64,000 bases of DNA from Ornithinimicrobium cavernae (GCF_003121625.1 NZ_QDDJ01000007.1:186001-250000); one strand, 5' to 3'. Shown: positions 25,407 through 33,753, numbered from the stretch's first letter. The notes: generated by a model from the letters alone, not told the origin. Numbers and translations are program-made.

Positions 25407-26033
25407 GTGAAGCTCGTACGCCGCATGACTGCCTTCGCAGGCGTAGGCCTCCTTGCTCTTGTCCTCACGGCGTGCGGGGACGACGGCGGGGGCGACACTG
25501 CATCGCCGGCTCCCGGCGCCACAGCCGGGACCCCAACGACTGGGCCCGACGCAGCCGTGGATCAGACACACACCGAGGCCGACACCGAGTTCGCCCAGAT
25601 GATGATCGTGCACCATGAGGGGGCCATCGAGATGGCCGACCTGGCGATCGAGAAGGCAGGCTCTGACGAGGTGCGCACTCTGGCCGAGGGCATCTCTGCC
25701 GCCCAGGGCCCGGAGATCGACACGATGACCTCGTGGCTCCAGTCGTGGGACGAGGACACCGCCCCTCACCATGGTGGCATGGAGATGGACGGCATGGAGA
25801 TGGGCGGAATGAGCCAGGAGGAGGTGATGGCCGAGCTGGAGTCATTGTCGGGACAAGAGTTCGACCGGCGATTCCTGGAGTTGATGATCGAGCACCACCG
25901 GGGCGCTGTGGAGATGGCCGCGACCGAGTTGGAGGACGGGCAGAACCCGCAGGCGCGAGGGCTCTCGGAGCAGATCATCGAGGACCAGAAGGCCGAGATC
26001 TCCGAGATGGAGGAGCTTCTCTCGAGTGACTGA
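25407..26033 (+). CDS. DUF305 lipoprotein, Met/His-rich
   Basis: A 208-residue exported lipoprotein. The lipobox LTAC is at about residues 20-23, followed by a Ser/Pro/Thr linker. Two DUF305 helical halves follow, each with a HH-rich motif (VHHEGAIEMAD and EHHRGAVEMAA). Between them lies a Met/His cluster (HHGGMEMDGMEMGG) suited to binding copper or another soft metal. It is the first gene of a rightward set with an OmpR-type regulator and kinase, preceded by an 11-bp-phased box. Metal sequestration at the membrane surface is the likely role. Confidence 0.9.
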   Translation: MKLVRRMTAFAGVGLLALVLTACGDDGGGDTASPAPGATAGTPTTGPDAAVDQTHTEADTEFAQMMIVHHEGAIEMADLAIEKAGSDEVRTLAEGISAAQGPEIDTMTSWLQSWDEDTAPHHGGMEMDGMEMGGMSQEEVMAELESLSGQEFDRRFLELMIEHHRGAVEMAATELEDGQNPQARGLSEQIIEDQKAEISEMEELLSSD

Positions 26034-26111
26034 TCTCCCTCCACCGTTGGCTCGGACCGCCGGGCCATCGGTGAGGCCGCGGCCCGCGGCATACAGAAGG
26101 ACCCGATACCC

Positions 26112-26870
26112 ATGATGGCTGAGCTGTCACCACCCCTGGCCAGGCGCGGTCCCGGTCGTGGATTCCGGGTGCTCATCGTCGATGACGAGAAGCCCTTGGC
26201 TGAGGTCGTGGGACGCTACCTGGCGCGCCAGGGCTACGAGGTGGAGCTCGTCTTCGACGGTCCGGCGGCTGTGCGGACTGCGCGCGAACTCGACCCCGAT
26301 GTCGTCATCCTCGATCTGGGTCTGCCCGGGCTGGACGGGTTGGATGTCTGCCGCGGACTGCGCGAGTTCTCTGACTGTTACATCATCATGCTCACGGCTC
26401 GGGCCGAGGAGCCGGACACGTTAGCCGGGTTGCGGGCCGGGGCCGATGACTACGTGACCAAGCCGTTCAGTCCGCGAGAGCTGGTCGCACGGGTCGAGGT
26501 GATGTTGCGCCGGCCGCGACAGGTGACGAAGGAGCCATTGGCGCACGAGCCGCCACGAGTGTTCGGACCGATGCGTATTGACGTCGCTGCCCGGGAGGTC
26601 CGCATGGGCGGTGATCGTGTCGTCCTGACCCGCACCGAGTTCGACGTACTCGAGTCGTTGACGGCCCGGGCGGGCCAGGTCATGAGCCGCCGCGAGATCA
26701 TCGATGACGTGTGGGGAGCGGCTTGGGTGGGTGATGAGCAACTGGTCGATGTTCACGTGGCGCATCTGCGCCGCAAACTGGGCGATCCGGCCGGCGACCC
26801 TCAGTTCATCCACACTGTACGAGGCGTGGGTTACCGTCTGGGCCTCTTCGCCCAACGGGAGGGACAGTGA
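26112..26870 (+). CDS. OmpR-family response regulator
   Basis: A 252-residue two-domain regulator. The receiver domain has an acidic pair (VDDE), phosphoacceptor Asp68 in VVILDLGLPG, a Thr in LTAR and Lys in VTKPFSP. A winged-helix DNA-binding domain ends HTVRGVGYRLG. An unusual 18-residue Arg-rich N-terminal extension precedes the receiver. Its stop overlaps the kinase GTG (GTGA), so the two are translated together. It probably binds the ATGAAG repeats at 25312 and 28026. Confidence 0.93.
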   Translation: MMAELSPPLARRGPGRGFRVLIVDDEKPLAEVVGRYLARQGYEVELVFDGPAAVRTARELDPDVVILDLGLPGLDGLDVCRGLREFSDCYIIMLTARAEEPDTLAGLRAGADDYVTKPFSPRELVARVEVMLRRPRQVTKEPLAHEPPRVFGPMRIDVAAREVRMGGDRVVLTRTEFDVLESLTARAGQVMSRREIIDDVWGAAWVGDEQLVDVHVAHLRRKLGDPAGDPQFIHTVRGVGYRLGLFAQREGQ

Positions 26871-27976
26871 GCCTACGGGCCCAAGCGCGGACGGTCAGCC
26901 TCGGCACCAGGCTCCTGATAGGCCAGGGGCTGGTCGTGCTGGTGGGGATCGGCACGATTCTGGTCGTCACGGAAGCCGTGGCTCCTGGGCTGTTCCACGA
27001 GCATATGTTGATCGCCGGTCATGAGAACCCAGACGTGGAGGCTCTTCACGCTGAGGAGGCCTTCCGCTCCGCGATCACCATCGCGCTGTTCGTTGCCCTG
27101 GCCGCTGCCCTCGTCGCCGCGCTGGCGGCGAGTTACTACCTCACCAGGCGGATAGGTCAGCTGGTCCGAGGCGTGGCTGACGCAGCCTCGACCATCGCGG
27201 CAGGTGACTATGAGGCCAGGGTTCATCCTCCGGCCCTCGGTCCGGAGTTCGACGTTCTGACCGACTCCTTCAACCAGATGGCCGGCCGGCTCGCGGATAC
27301 CGAGACCACCCGCCGACAGATGCTGGGAGACCTTGCCCACGAGATGCGCACCCCCATCGCCACCGTGGACGCCTACCTGGAAGGCGTGGAGGACGGTGTC
27401 ACCGAACTCGACCCCTCGACCCTCGAGATGCTTCGTGGGCAAACCCAGCGTCTGGCCAGACTTGCCGAAGACATCAGCGCAGTCTCGCGCATCGAGGAAC
27501 ACCACCTAGAGCTTGCCTGGGAGCCAGTCCAGCTGACGGAGCTCATCGAGCAGACCATCATCGCCCACGAGGCACGCTATGCGACACAAGGAGTTCGCTT
27601 CGCGACACAGCTCGACCCGAAACTTCCCGTGGTGAGGGCAGACCGGGACCGACTCGGACAGGTCATGACGAATCTGCTGGATAACGCGCTACGGCACACC
27701 CCCGAGGGGGAGGTCACCATCGCGACTCACGCCGACACCAGGCGGGTTGTGGTGAGCGTCGCCGACACCGGTGAAGGGATCCCCGGTGACGCCTTGCCCC
27801 ATGTGTTGGAAAGGTTCTACCGGGTCGACACGGCCCGTGACAGGCAGCGCGGCGGCTCCGGGGTTGGCCTGACGATCGCCCGCGGCATCGTCCAGGCCCA
27901 CGGCGGGGACCTGGACATCACCAGCCCCGGTTCGGGGCGCGGAACGACCGTCACGTGGTGGCTGCCACGAAAGTGA
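26867..27976 (+). CDS. Sensor histidine kinase with His-rich extracytoplasmic loop
   Basis: A 369-residue membrane kinase. Membrane helices are at about 18-40 and 68-90, enclosing a short outside loop (41-66) with His44, His46, Met47, His52 and His61. A HAMP domain follows, then the phosphoacceptor His158 in DLAHEMRTP, and HATPase motifs (NLLDNALRHTPEG, DTGEGIP, GSGVGLTIA). The loop composition, beside a Met/His-rich lipoprotein, suggests metal sensing; this is inference. Confidence 0.93.
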   Translation: MSLRAQARTVSLGTRLLIGQGLVVLVGIGTILVVTEAVAPGLFHEHMLIAGHENPDVEALHAEEAFRSAITIALFVALAAALVAALAASYYLTRRIGQLVRGVADAASTIAAGDYEARVHPPALGPEFDVLTDSFNQMAGRLADTETTRRQMLGDLAHEMRTPIATVDAYLEGVEDGVTELDPSTLEMLRGQTQRLARLAEDISAVSRIEEHHLELAWEPVQLTELIEQTIIAHEARYATQGVRFATQLDPKLPVVRADRDRLGQVMTNLLDNALRHTPEGEVTIATHADTRRVVVSVADTGEGIPGDALPHVLERFYRVDTARDRQRGGSGVGLTIARGIVQAHGGDLDITSPGSGRGTTVTWWLPRK

Positions 27977-28025
27977 TGCCGTCCACGCGTAGGGCGTCAC
28001 AGGGTCGCCCGGCATCTGGAGCTTC

Positions 28026-28042
28026 ATGAAGATTCCATGAAG
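28026..28042 (+). promoter_or_regulatory. 11-bp-phased direct repeat (second ATGAAG box)
   Basis: ATGAAG at 28026-28031 and 28037-28042, matching the box at 25312-25328 in sequence and spacing. It lies upstream of the riboswitch and NlpC gene, just after the kinase gene. A 7-bp inverted repeat (GTCACAA / TTGTGAC) at 28066-28104 may mark a further site or promoter region. Confidence 0.55.
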
Positions 28043-28134
28043 ACCGGCCTCAGATCCGGGGAGTCGTCACAACCCAGACAGTTCTGCCGTTACCGTTTTG
28101 TGACCTACCGGTCCCTGGTGGGTCCCGGACGTTC

Positions 28135-28316
28135 CGCCGAGTCTTGTCAGTGCTCCGGGTCAGACGAGAAGGCCGCATGACAAGAGCGGGGGACCCACCC
28201 ACTGGAACGCGCCGCGTTCCTTCGGGGCGAAGGTATGACCCAGGACAGCTGGGCCGCACCCGGGCAACTCCAGCCCGAGCCCGACAGCTAACCCCGCAGG
28301 CGCAGGAGAGGTATCA
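28135..28316 (+). ncRNA. ydaO/yuaA-type c-di-AMP riboswitch
   Basis: The leader carries the conserved blocks of this class in order: TTGTCAG, GCGGGGGACCCA (about 28186-28197), TTCGGGGCGAAGG (28221-28233), then CCCGACAGCTAACC and CCGCAGGCG just before the ribosome site (GGAGAG, about 28304). It sits directly upstream of an NlpC/P60 hydrolase, the classic actinobacterial target for this riboswitch. Ends are approximate. Confidence 0.88.
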
Positions 28317-28319
28317 CCC

Positions 28320-29192
28320 GTGAAGCGACGCATCCCCGGGCGCCACCGCGCGCCGATGAACCTGCCCCGACCCGTGACCGGAACCGCGACCGTTGCGGCC
28401 TCCGGCCTGCTCGCGGCCACCCTCGGGGCCGCAACCGCGGTCCCGGCCCCCCCGGCGACAGCCTTTGATCTCACGAGTCCCTCAGGCTCAGCCTCCGCAG
28501 AAGCCGACCCGATCATGACGGATCAGAGCCCTACCCACAGCCTCCCCGCCACCATCAAGGGGACCACCGGGCCGGCCACAGACCTCCCCGCGCAGGCCGT
28601 GCCGGCCCCAGCCCCAGATGACCTAGAGCAGCACAGCCACTTTGGTGAGCTCGGGTTCACCGGCCTCTCTCCCGAGCCGGTCGCTGTCAGCCAGGCAGCG
28701 TCCGCCTCCGAGGGGCTCAGTGATGCGGAGACCTCCGCAGCCCAGGCCCGCGACGAGGTCAGCGCAGGCAGCCGGTCGGAGTTTCGACAGGCTGCACCCG
28801 TGGTACCCCCCGCCAACAACCAGGGGGCCGAAGCCGCCATCGCCTGGGCGCAGGCCAATCTGGGACTGCCCTACAGTTGGGGATCAAGCAGCGGGGGCGC
28901 CTACGACTGTTCCGGTTTCACCACAGCGGCGTTCCGCGCCGCCGGCATCAGCATCCCGCACCAGAGCGAGGCCCAGTACCACGCCACCAGCCGTGTCTCG
29001 CTGTCGGACATCCAACGAGGTGACCTGCTCTTCTACAGCAACAACGGCACCCCGTCGGGCATCTTCCATGTGGCCATCTACCTTGGGGACGGCCAGGTCA
29101 TCCACTCACTGCGCGACTGGTCCGGATGGGACGGGTCAAAGATCAACGGCATCCACTATGCCTCTGGTCTGATGGGGGCGGGACGCCCCTGA
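28320..29192 (+). CDS. Secreted NlpC/P60 cell-wall endopeptidase
   Basis: A 290-residue exported peptidoglycan hydrolase. A basic N-terminus and hydrophobic stretch (about 20-48) form the export signal. A low-complexity region to about 165 may span the wall. The C-terminal NlpC/P60 domain has Cys197 (YDCSGF), His250 (FHVAIYLG) and a third polar residue at His262 (VIHSL). It would cleave peptide cross-bridges. The start is GTG 28320. Expression is expected to respond to c-di-AMP through the riboswitch, and perhaps to the neighbouring two-component system. Confidence 0.93.
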   Translation: MKRRIPGRHRAPMNLPRPVTGTATVAASGLLAATLGAATAVPAPPATAFDLTSPSGSASAEADPIMTDQSPTHSLPATIKGTTGPATDLPAQAVPAPAPDDLEQHSHFGELGFTGLSPEPVAVSQAASASEGLSDAETSAAQARDEVSAGSRSEFRQAAPVVPPANNQGAEAAIAWAQANLGLPYSWGSSSGGAYDCSGFTTAAFRAAGISIPHQSEAQYHATSRVSLSDIQRGDLLFYSNNGTPSGIFHVAIYLGDGQVIHSLRDWSGWDGSKINGIHYASGLMGAGRP

Positions 29193-29205
29193 GCGCCAGT
29201 CACCG

Positions 29206-29757
29206 TCATCGCGACTGGTCGATGTCGTCAGGCGACGGAGGACCGACCCTCCTCACCGAGGTGCTCTGACGTTGTTGGGCGCGCCACCCGTAGCGAGTCA
29301 GGCCCCGTGGCTTGTAGATGTTGAGAACCAGCGGGATCATCAGCACGGCGAGACCGGCCACCGCATGGAACATGTCGCCCGTCAGCCCGGCGACGTCGCT
29401 CCGTGGGTCCGCGGCGCGGTCTGCCAACGCGCTGACCGTGGGCAGGTGGAGCAGGAGGATCGTCGTAGCGAACACGGTGATGACGAGGCTGATGACGACC
29501 CAGTAGTGGCGAAACAGCCCCCACACAGTGCCGAGGGCCAATGCCACGCCGGTAAGGAGTGAGACGATCGCCAACGGAGTCACGGCATACAGAGCGACCG
29601 GCTCCATCATGAGGTGTGCGGCACGCACCGAGGCTGGATGGGGACTGGTGAGTGCGGGAACGTTCAGGGCGACGTAGGCGACGATTGCGCCCATCCAGCC
29701 GACCGAGGCAGCAATGTGCACGGTCAGCACAGCCCTGCGCACGCCTGGCGCCCACAT
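29206..29757 (-). CDS. Multi-pass membrane protein (DUF2269-like)
   Basis: About 183 residues with four or five hydrophobic helices (near 10-30, 50-70, 78-100, 125-150) and a hydrophilic tail. The start HIAASVGWMGAIVAYVALN resembles DUF2269 integral membrane proteins. The ATG at 29757 overlaps the stop of the upstream small membrane gene as TGATG, so the pair forms an operon. The function is unknown. Confidence 0.75.
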   Translation of the reverse strand: MWAPGVRRAVLTVHIAASVGWMGAIVAYVALNVPALTSPHPASVRAAHLMMEPVALYAVTPLAIVSLLTGVALALGTVWGLFRHYWVVISLVITVFATTILLLHLPTVSALADRAADPRSDVAGLTGDMFHAVAGLAVLMIPLVLNIYKPRGLTRYGWRAQQRQSTSVRRVGPPSPDDIDQSR

Positions 29758-29927
29758 CACAGGTGGCGACCCGGACCGTGCTGCCCGCCGCTGAGGATCA
29801 TTGCGGCCACGACCAGAACGGCAACCGCAACGAGCACGATGACTAACGTCTTCACCCAGCGCGGCGCCCGATGACGGTCTTCAGACGGTGGTGACCCGCC
29901 GCTTGCTGGCCGAGTGGGGTCAGTCAT
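29757..29927 (-). CDS. Small single-pass membrane protein
   Basis: A 56-residue protein with a Pro/Ser-rich cytoplasmic head, one hydrophobic helix (about residues 25-45, TLVIVLVAVAVLVVAAMI) and a short HGPGRH tail. A GGAGGAGG ribosome site supports the ATG at 29927. It is translationally coupled to the downstream DUF2269-like gene. Confidence 0.75.
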   Translation of the reverse strand: MTDPTRPASGGSPPSEDRHRAPRWVKTLVIVLVAVAVLVVAAMILSGGQHGPGRHL

Positions 29928-30052
29928 GGAGCCTCCTCCGTCACGCAGCGAGAACAACTCTCACGATCCTACGAGTGGTCGGTGGCACCCGGACCGGTGC
30001 CTCTCTCGCCCTGGACCTGGCGGTGTGCAGCGACTGCAGTAGCGTGCCGGTC

Positions 30053-30520
30053 GTGTCGACGAGTGCCGTGCCCGCAGAGCGCCTGGAGAGCTTCCCGGTG
30101 CGGGTGCCCGTGCCCACGAGGTGGGCGGACAACGACATGTACGGGCACCTCAACAACGCCGTGTACTACCAGATCTTCGACACGGTCATCAACGGGTGGC
30201 TGGCCGACCACGTCGGCACCTCACCCGTGGAGGCACCGGTCCGGGGAGTCGTCGCCGAGTCGTCCTGCCGCTTCCTGGCCGAGGTCGGCTTTCCCGACCC
30301 GCTCGTCGTCGGGCTGCGCGTCGAGCGCCTGGGTCACAGCAGCGTCACCTACGTGCTGGGGATGTTCCGTGACAGGGCCGATCCGGTGCTCGTCGCGCTG
30401 GGGCGCTGGGTGCACGTGTACGTCGACACCGCGACCCGACGCAGCGTCTCGATCCCGGAGCAGCTGCGCGAGGTGCTGCACAAGGCCGTGCCCGAGAACG
30501 ACACCTCCGCCGCGACGTAA
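30053..30520 (+). CDS. Acyl-CoA thioesterase (hot-dog fold)
   Basis: About 155 residues of the 4-hydroxybenzoyl-CoA thioesterase-like group. The active-site segment is TRWADNDMYGHLNNAVYYQIFD, with the catalytic Asp and the long hot-dog helix. CRFLAEVGFPDPLVVGLRVERLG and a C-terminal VYVD strand follow. The GTG at 30053 is the likely start; a GTG three codons upstream is also possible. Confidence 0.87.
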   Translation: MSTSAVPAERLESFPVRVPVPTRWADNDMYGHLNNAVYYQIFDTVINGWLADHVGTSPVEAPVRGVVAESSCRFLAEVGFPDPLVVGLRVERLGHSSVTYVLGMFRDRADPVLVALGRWVHVYVDTATRRSVSIPEQLREVLHKAVPENDTSAAT

Positions 30521-30553
30521 GGGCGCTGTCGGGCTCGGCAACCGGGGGGGCCG

Positions 30554-31666
30554 TCACGCCGGTGGGGACCAGGCCTCGAGGCCGAGCCACCGAGCCAGGG
30601 CGGCGATCTCGGCATCCACCTCGGCGCGGGCCGTCCGGCTGAGTCCCACGTCGTCGTGCACCGCATCGACCCGGAGCACGCCGCGCTCGTGGTCGGCCGT
30701 GGCGTCGACCTTGCCGACGAACCGGTCACCGCGCAGCACGGGCAGCGCGTAGTAGCCCCACCGGCGCTTCGCCACGGGCTTGTACATCTCGAGCTGGTAG
30801 TCGAACTGGAACAGGTCGACCATCCGCTTGCGGTCGGAGATCAGCCGGTCCAGCGGTGACAGCAGGACGGTGCGACCGCGGAACGGGTTGCCGAGCCGCG
30901 CGAGCTGCTCGGGGTCGACCCGCCACCGGCCGCGGACCCCCTCGACCACGGCCTCCTCGCCGACGGGGCCGACCGAGTTGGGGTCCCCGGGAGTCTCCGT
31001 GGTGCGCTCGCGCGCGATGCCGAGGGCGGCCAGGCGCCGCTGGTTGCGGATGGTGACGGCCTCCTCGACCGGGACGGTGGGACCGTCGGGATAGATGCGC
31101 TCGGCCAGGTCCCACAGCCGGTCGCGCCCCTCGCGACCGGCGACGGCCACCTCACCGCGGGCCTCCAGCAGCTCGATCATCATCCGCACGTTGCGGTTGT
31201 TGTTCCAGCCGCTGGAGCGCCAGGGGCGCACCGTCGTGTCGGGCAGGTCCCGGGCGGGGAGCGGGCCGTCCGCACGGAGCGTCTCGAGGATGTCCTGGCG
31301 GCAGCCTTCGTTGTCCTCCACCCACTCAGCGATGCTCTCCCGCCACTCGTCCACCTCGCCAGCCCCGGGCCAGGCCGCCATCGCGCCGCGCAGCAGGGCC
31401 AGATCCTTACCCGGCCGCAACAGTCCCTGGAACTCGATCAGCCGCTGACTGGCGACGGCCTCGTCCAGGTCATCGGGGGAGTAGGCCGTGCCCAGCCGGC
31501 TCCAGAGCACCAGGTCGGCGCTGGGGGCGACGGTGGCGGTCAGGTCGACCTGGATCACCGCGAGTTGCTGTGCGACCTCCAGGAGGTCTGTCGGGCGAGG
31601 GGCATCCAGCAGCTGTGCCCGCACAGCGATCCGGCGGGCGTCCCGCTGGGACAGTTGGTGCACCAT
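30554..31666 (-). CDS. YcaQ/AlkZ-type winged-helix DNA glycosylase family (HTH_42)
   Basis: A 370-residue protein of the YcaQ/HTH_42 family, which includes DNA glycosylases that remove bulky adducts and unhook cross-links. Gln39 and Asp41 in VIQVDLTAT correspond to the catalytic QxD/QxQ position. The tandem winged-helix body contains SGWNNNRNVRMMIELL, and the C-terminal barrel contains LLSPLDRLISDRKRM and FVGKVDATAD. It stands alone and transcribes leftward. Glycosylase activity is inferred from family. Confidence 0.85.
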   Translation of the reverse strand: MVHQLSQRDARRIAVRAQLLDAPRPTDLLEVAQQLAVIQVDLTATVAPSADLVLWSRLGTAYSPDDLDEAVASQRLIEFQGLLRPGKDLALLRGAMAAWPGAGEVDEWRESIAEWVEDNEGCRQDILETLRADGPLPARDLPDTTVRPWRSSGWNNNRNVRMMIELLEARGEVAVAGREGRDRLWDLAERIYPDGPTVPVEEAVTIRNQRRLAALGIARERTTETPGDPNSVGPVGEEAVVEGVRGRWRVDPEQLARLGNPFRGRTVLLSPLDRLISDRKRMVDLFQFDYQLEMYKPVAKRRWGYYALPVLRGDRFVGKVDATADHERGVLRVDAVHDDVGLSRTARAEVDAEIAALARWLGLEAWSPPA

Positions 31667-31826
31667 GACCCCACGCTAGAGCCCGTCCCGGACGTTCTGC
31701 TGCCCGTTTCGACAGAGGCCGACCACCGTGCCCTCCGCCGCCGGAAGCGCATGGTCCTCAGGTATCAGGTGGAAAGCCGACCAGAGAGTGAGGCCGACCA
31801 GGGGTCCTCGTCCCTAGCGTCGAGAT

Positions 31827-32540
31827 ATGACGACACAGACCCTTGCCCGCGTGCCACGCACCACCACCGGAGCAGCTGCCCCGGCCGGAGGATGGACCGT
31901 CCCGCCCCTGTCGTGGCGCTCGATCGGCCCCGACCTGGCCTATCTGACCGCTGGATTCTTCGTGACGCTCGTCAGCTTCATCCTGCTGGTCATCCTCTTC
32001 ACCCTCGGCGTCAGCACCCTGGTGCTGTGGGTCGGCGCACCGGTGCTCGGCCTCATGCTGCTCACCGCCACCGGCTTCGCCCGGGAGAACCGCGAGCTCC
32101 TCCGCTGCTGGGGAGCCCCCGTGTCCGAGCCCGCCTACCGCGGCGGCAGCCGTCACCTCCTGACCATGCTCGTCGACCCCAGGGCCTGGCTCGAGGTGCT
32201 CCACGGCACGCTGGTCGCCTTCCCCCTCCGGATCGTCACCTTCGTCGTCCCGGTCACCTGGGCCGCCGGCGCCCTCGGTGGCCTCACCTGGTTCCTGTGG
32301 GGTCATTTCCTGCCGCCCGGGGACTACCACGGCCTCGCCTGGGTCCTCCTGACGTTCACCGACGTGGACGTGGACGGCAGCCGGTACCTCCTCGAGTCGG
32401 TGGCGATGTTCGTCTCCGGCGCCGCCCTGCTGGTCACCGCGCCGCTGGTGACGCGCCTGAGTGCGCACGCGGACGCCAGCGTCGCCCGGGCACTCCTCGG
32501 TGGACCAGGGGCCGGTGGAGCACGGGAGATCGGGCGATGA
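31827..32540 (+). CDS. Stand-alone 'putative sensor' membrane domain
   Basis: A 237-residue four-helix membrane protein matching the domain that usually forms the N-terminus of actinobacterial histidine kinases: LAYLTAGFFVTLVSFILLVI, then GAPVLGLMLLTATGFARENR, DPRAWLEVLHGTLVAFPLRI and a last helix pair. There is no kinase domain. Its TGA overlaps the ATG of the next gene (ATGA), which is also only a membrane domain. It looks like the sensing part of a dismantled two-component system or a kinase-independent sensor. Confidence 0.8.
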   Translation: MTTQTLARVPRTTTGAAAPAGGWTVPPLSWRSIGPDLAYLTAGFFVTLVSFILLVILFTLGVSTLVLWVGAPVLGLMLLTATGFARENRELLRCWGAPVSEPAYRGGSRHLLTMLVDPRAWLEVLHGTLVAFPLRIVTFVVPVTWAAGALGGLTWFLWGHFLPPGDYHGLAWVLLTFTDVDVDGSRYLLESVAMFVSGAALLVTAPLVTRLSAHADASVARALLGGPGAGGAREIGR

Positions 32541-33184
32541 CTGCCGGGAGTGAGGGCGGCGCGGCCGTGACTGCTGCGCTGGTGCGGGGTGGGACCGCGC
32601 CGGGCGGTCAACCGACCCGGCGCTGGACAGGTGGTGCCACCGCCCTGGTGCTGGACCGGCCTGGTGAGCGGCTGGGGCCGCAGGTCTGGGCCGGACTGCT
32701 GGTGGCTCTGGCCGCCGTGGCCCTGACGGCGGTGAGCATTCCCACCCTCAGTGCGCTGTACGGCGTGTTCGTCCCGCTGTCTTTCCTGCTCGCCGCCGCG
32801 CACGGGGGCGCGCTGGTCCTTGCGACCTACCGGGCCGGGGCGGCGATCGGGCTGTCGGCCTTGGCGGTGCTGACGACTGGTCTGTTGACCGTGACCTCGT
32901 CCGGGCTGCCGTGGCCGCTGCCGGTCGCCACCATGATCACCCAGCTGTTGGTGGTCGCCTTCGTTGCCCTCCGGGGAGGTGTGCGGGTTGCCCTCACGGC
33001 GCTCCTGGCGAGCGTGGTCGCGGCCTCTGCGCCCCTGGTGCTCATGGTGGGGGACGGTGACCTGTGGTCGGTGGCCGCCCCGACATTGGTGACCTTCCAC
33101 GCGGTCGCCGTGCTGGTCACCGGACTTGCCCTGGTGGCCTCCCGCCTCGTCCCGTGGGGCGCGCAGAGCCGGCCCGAGGGTTAG
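32537..33184 (+). CDS. Kinase-like membrane domain without catalytic part
   Basis: A 215-residue protein with five or six hydrophobic helices (from about residue 55 to 200), of the kind that precedes the HisKA_3 kinase core in actinobacterial sensors (opening VLDRPGERLGPQVWAG). It stops after the last helix (VASRLVPWGAQ) with no dimerisation or ATP-binding domain. It is translated with the upstream sensor domain. It could be a truncated kinase or a naturally minimal membrane partner. Confidence 0.7.
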   Translation: MTAGSEGGAAVTAALVRGGTAPGGQPTRRWTGGATALVLDRPGERLGPQVWAGLLVALAAVALTAVSIPTLSALYGVFVPLSFLLAAAHGGALVLATYRAGAAIGLSALAVLTTGLLTVTSSGLPWPLPVATMITQLLVVAFVALRGGVRVALTALLASVVAASAPLVLMVGDGDLWSVAAPTLVTFHAVAVLVTGLALVASRLVPWGAQSRPEG

Positions 33185-33194
33185 CCTCGGGTCC

Positions 33195-33599
33195 GTGAGC
33201 ATCCCGACCGGTCGGCATACCGGCACCTGTCCCTGCGGGACCGGCAGACCGTATGCCGTGTGCTGCGGCCCGTATGTCAGTGACGGTCTGCCGGCGCCCA
33301 CCGCGGAGGCCCTGATGCGCTCGCGGTACACCGCCTACGCGCTCGGCGTCGATGACCACGTGTTCCGCACCTGGCACCCGCGCACCCGGCCCGGCGACAC
33401 TCGGGCCGACCCCTCGGTGCGCTGGGTGGGGCTGGACGTGCTGGACGTCAGCGGTGGCGCCGAGGACGACGAGGAGGGGTTCGTGGAGTTCCGCGCCCGC
33501 TGGTCGACGCCCGCACCCGACGGCCAGCAGGGGGAGCAACGGGAACGCAGCCGGTTCGTCCGGCGGGCCGGCCGGTGGGTGTACCTCGGCCCCACCTAG
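33195..33599 (+). CDS. YchJ/UPF0225-family zinc-binding protein (SEC-C-like)
   Basis: A 134-residue protein. The N-terminal CPCGTGRPYAVCC cluster is the SEC-C-like zinc motif, followed by ALMRSRYTAYALG.DDHVFRTWHP and an NTF2-like domain ending SRFVRRAGRWVYL. The start is GTG at 33195, ten bases after the previous gene. The family has no established biochemical role. Confidence 0.9.
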   Translation: MSIPTGRHTGTCPCGTGRPYAVCCGPYVSDGLPAPTAEALMRSRYTAYALGVDDHVFRTWHPRTRPGDTRADPSVRWVGLDVLDVSGGAEDDEEGFVEFRARWSTPAPDGQQGEQRERSRFVRRAGRWVYLGPT

Positions 33600-33604
33600 A
33601 GGTG

Positions 33605-33749
33605 CCGAACTCCCCCAAAAAGGTGATGAAGGCGGTCCGAACCTCCCCAAAAAGGTGATCAAGGCGGTCCGAACCTCCCCAAAAAGGTGATCAAGGCGGT
33701 CCGAACCTCCCCAAAAAGGTGATCAAGGCGGTCCGAACCTCCCCAAAAA
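33605..33749. repeat. 32-bp tandem direct repeat, about 4.5 copies
   Basis: The anchor GGTGAT recurs at 33622, 33654, 33686 and 33718, exactly 32 bp apart. The first copy has two changes, the next three appear identical, and the last is cut short at AAAAA (33749). The array fills the gap between converging genes. Each unit contains a five- to six-pair hairpin (GG.GGT-CCGA-ACC.CC) and an A5 run. There are no spacers, so it is not CRISPR. Confidence 0.92.
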
Positions 33750-33753
33750 TGGG

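Noticed and set aside
33605-33749. CRISPR array
   Set aside because: The 32-bp units are directly adjacent with no spacers, and there are no cas genes.
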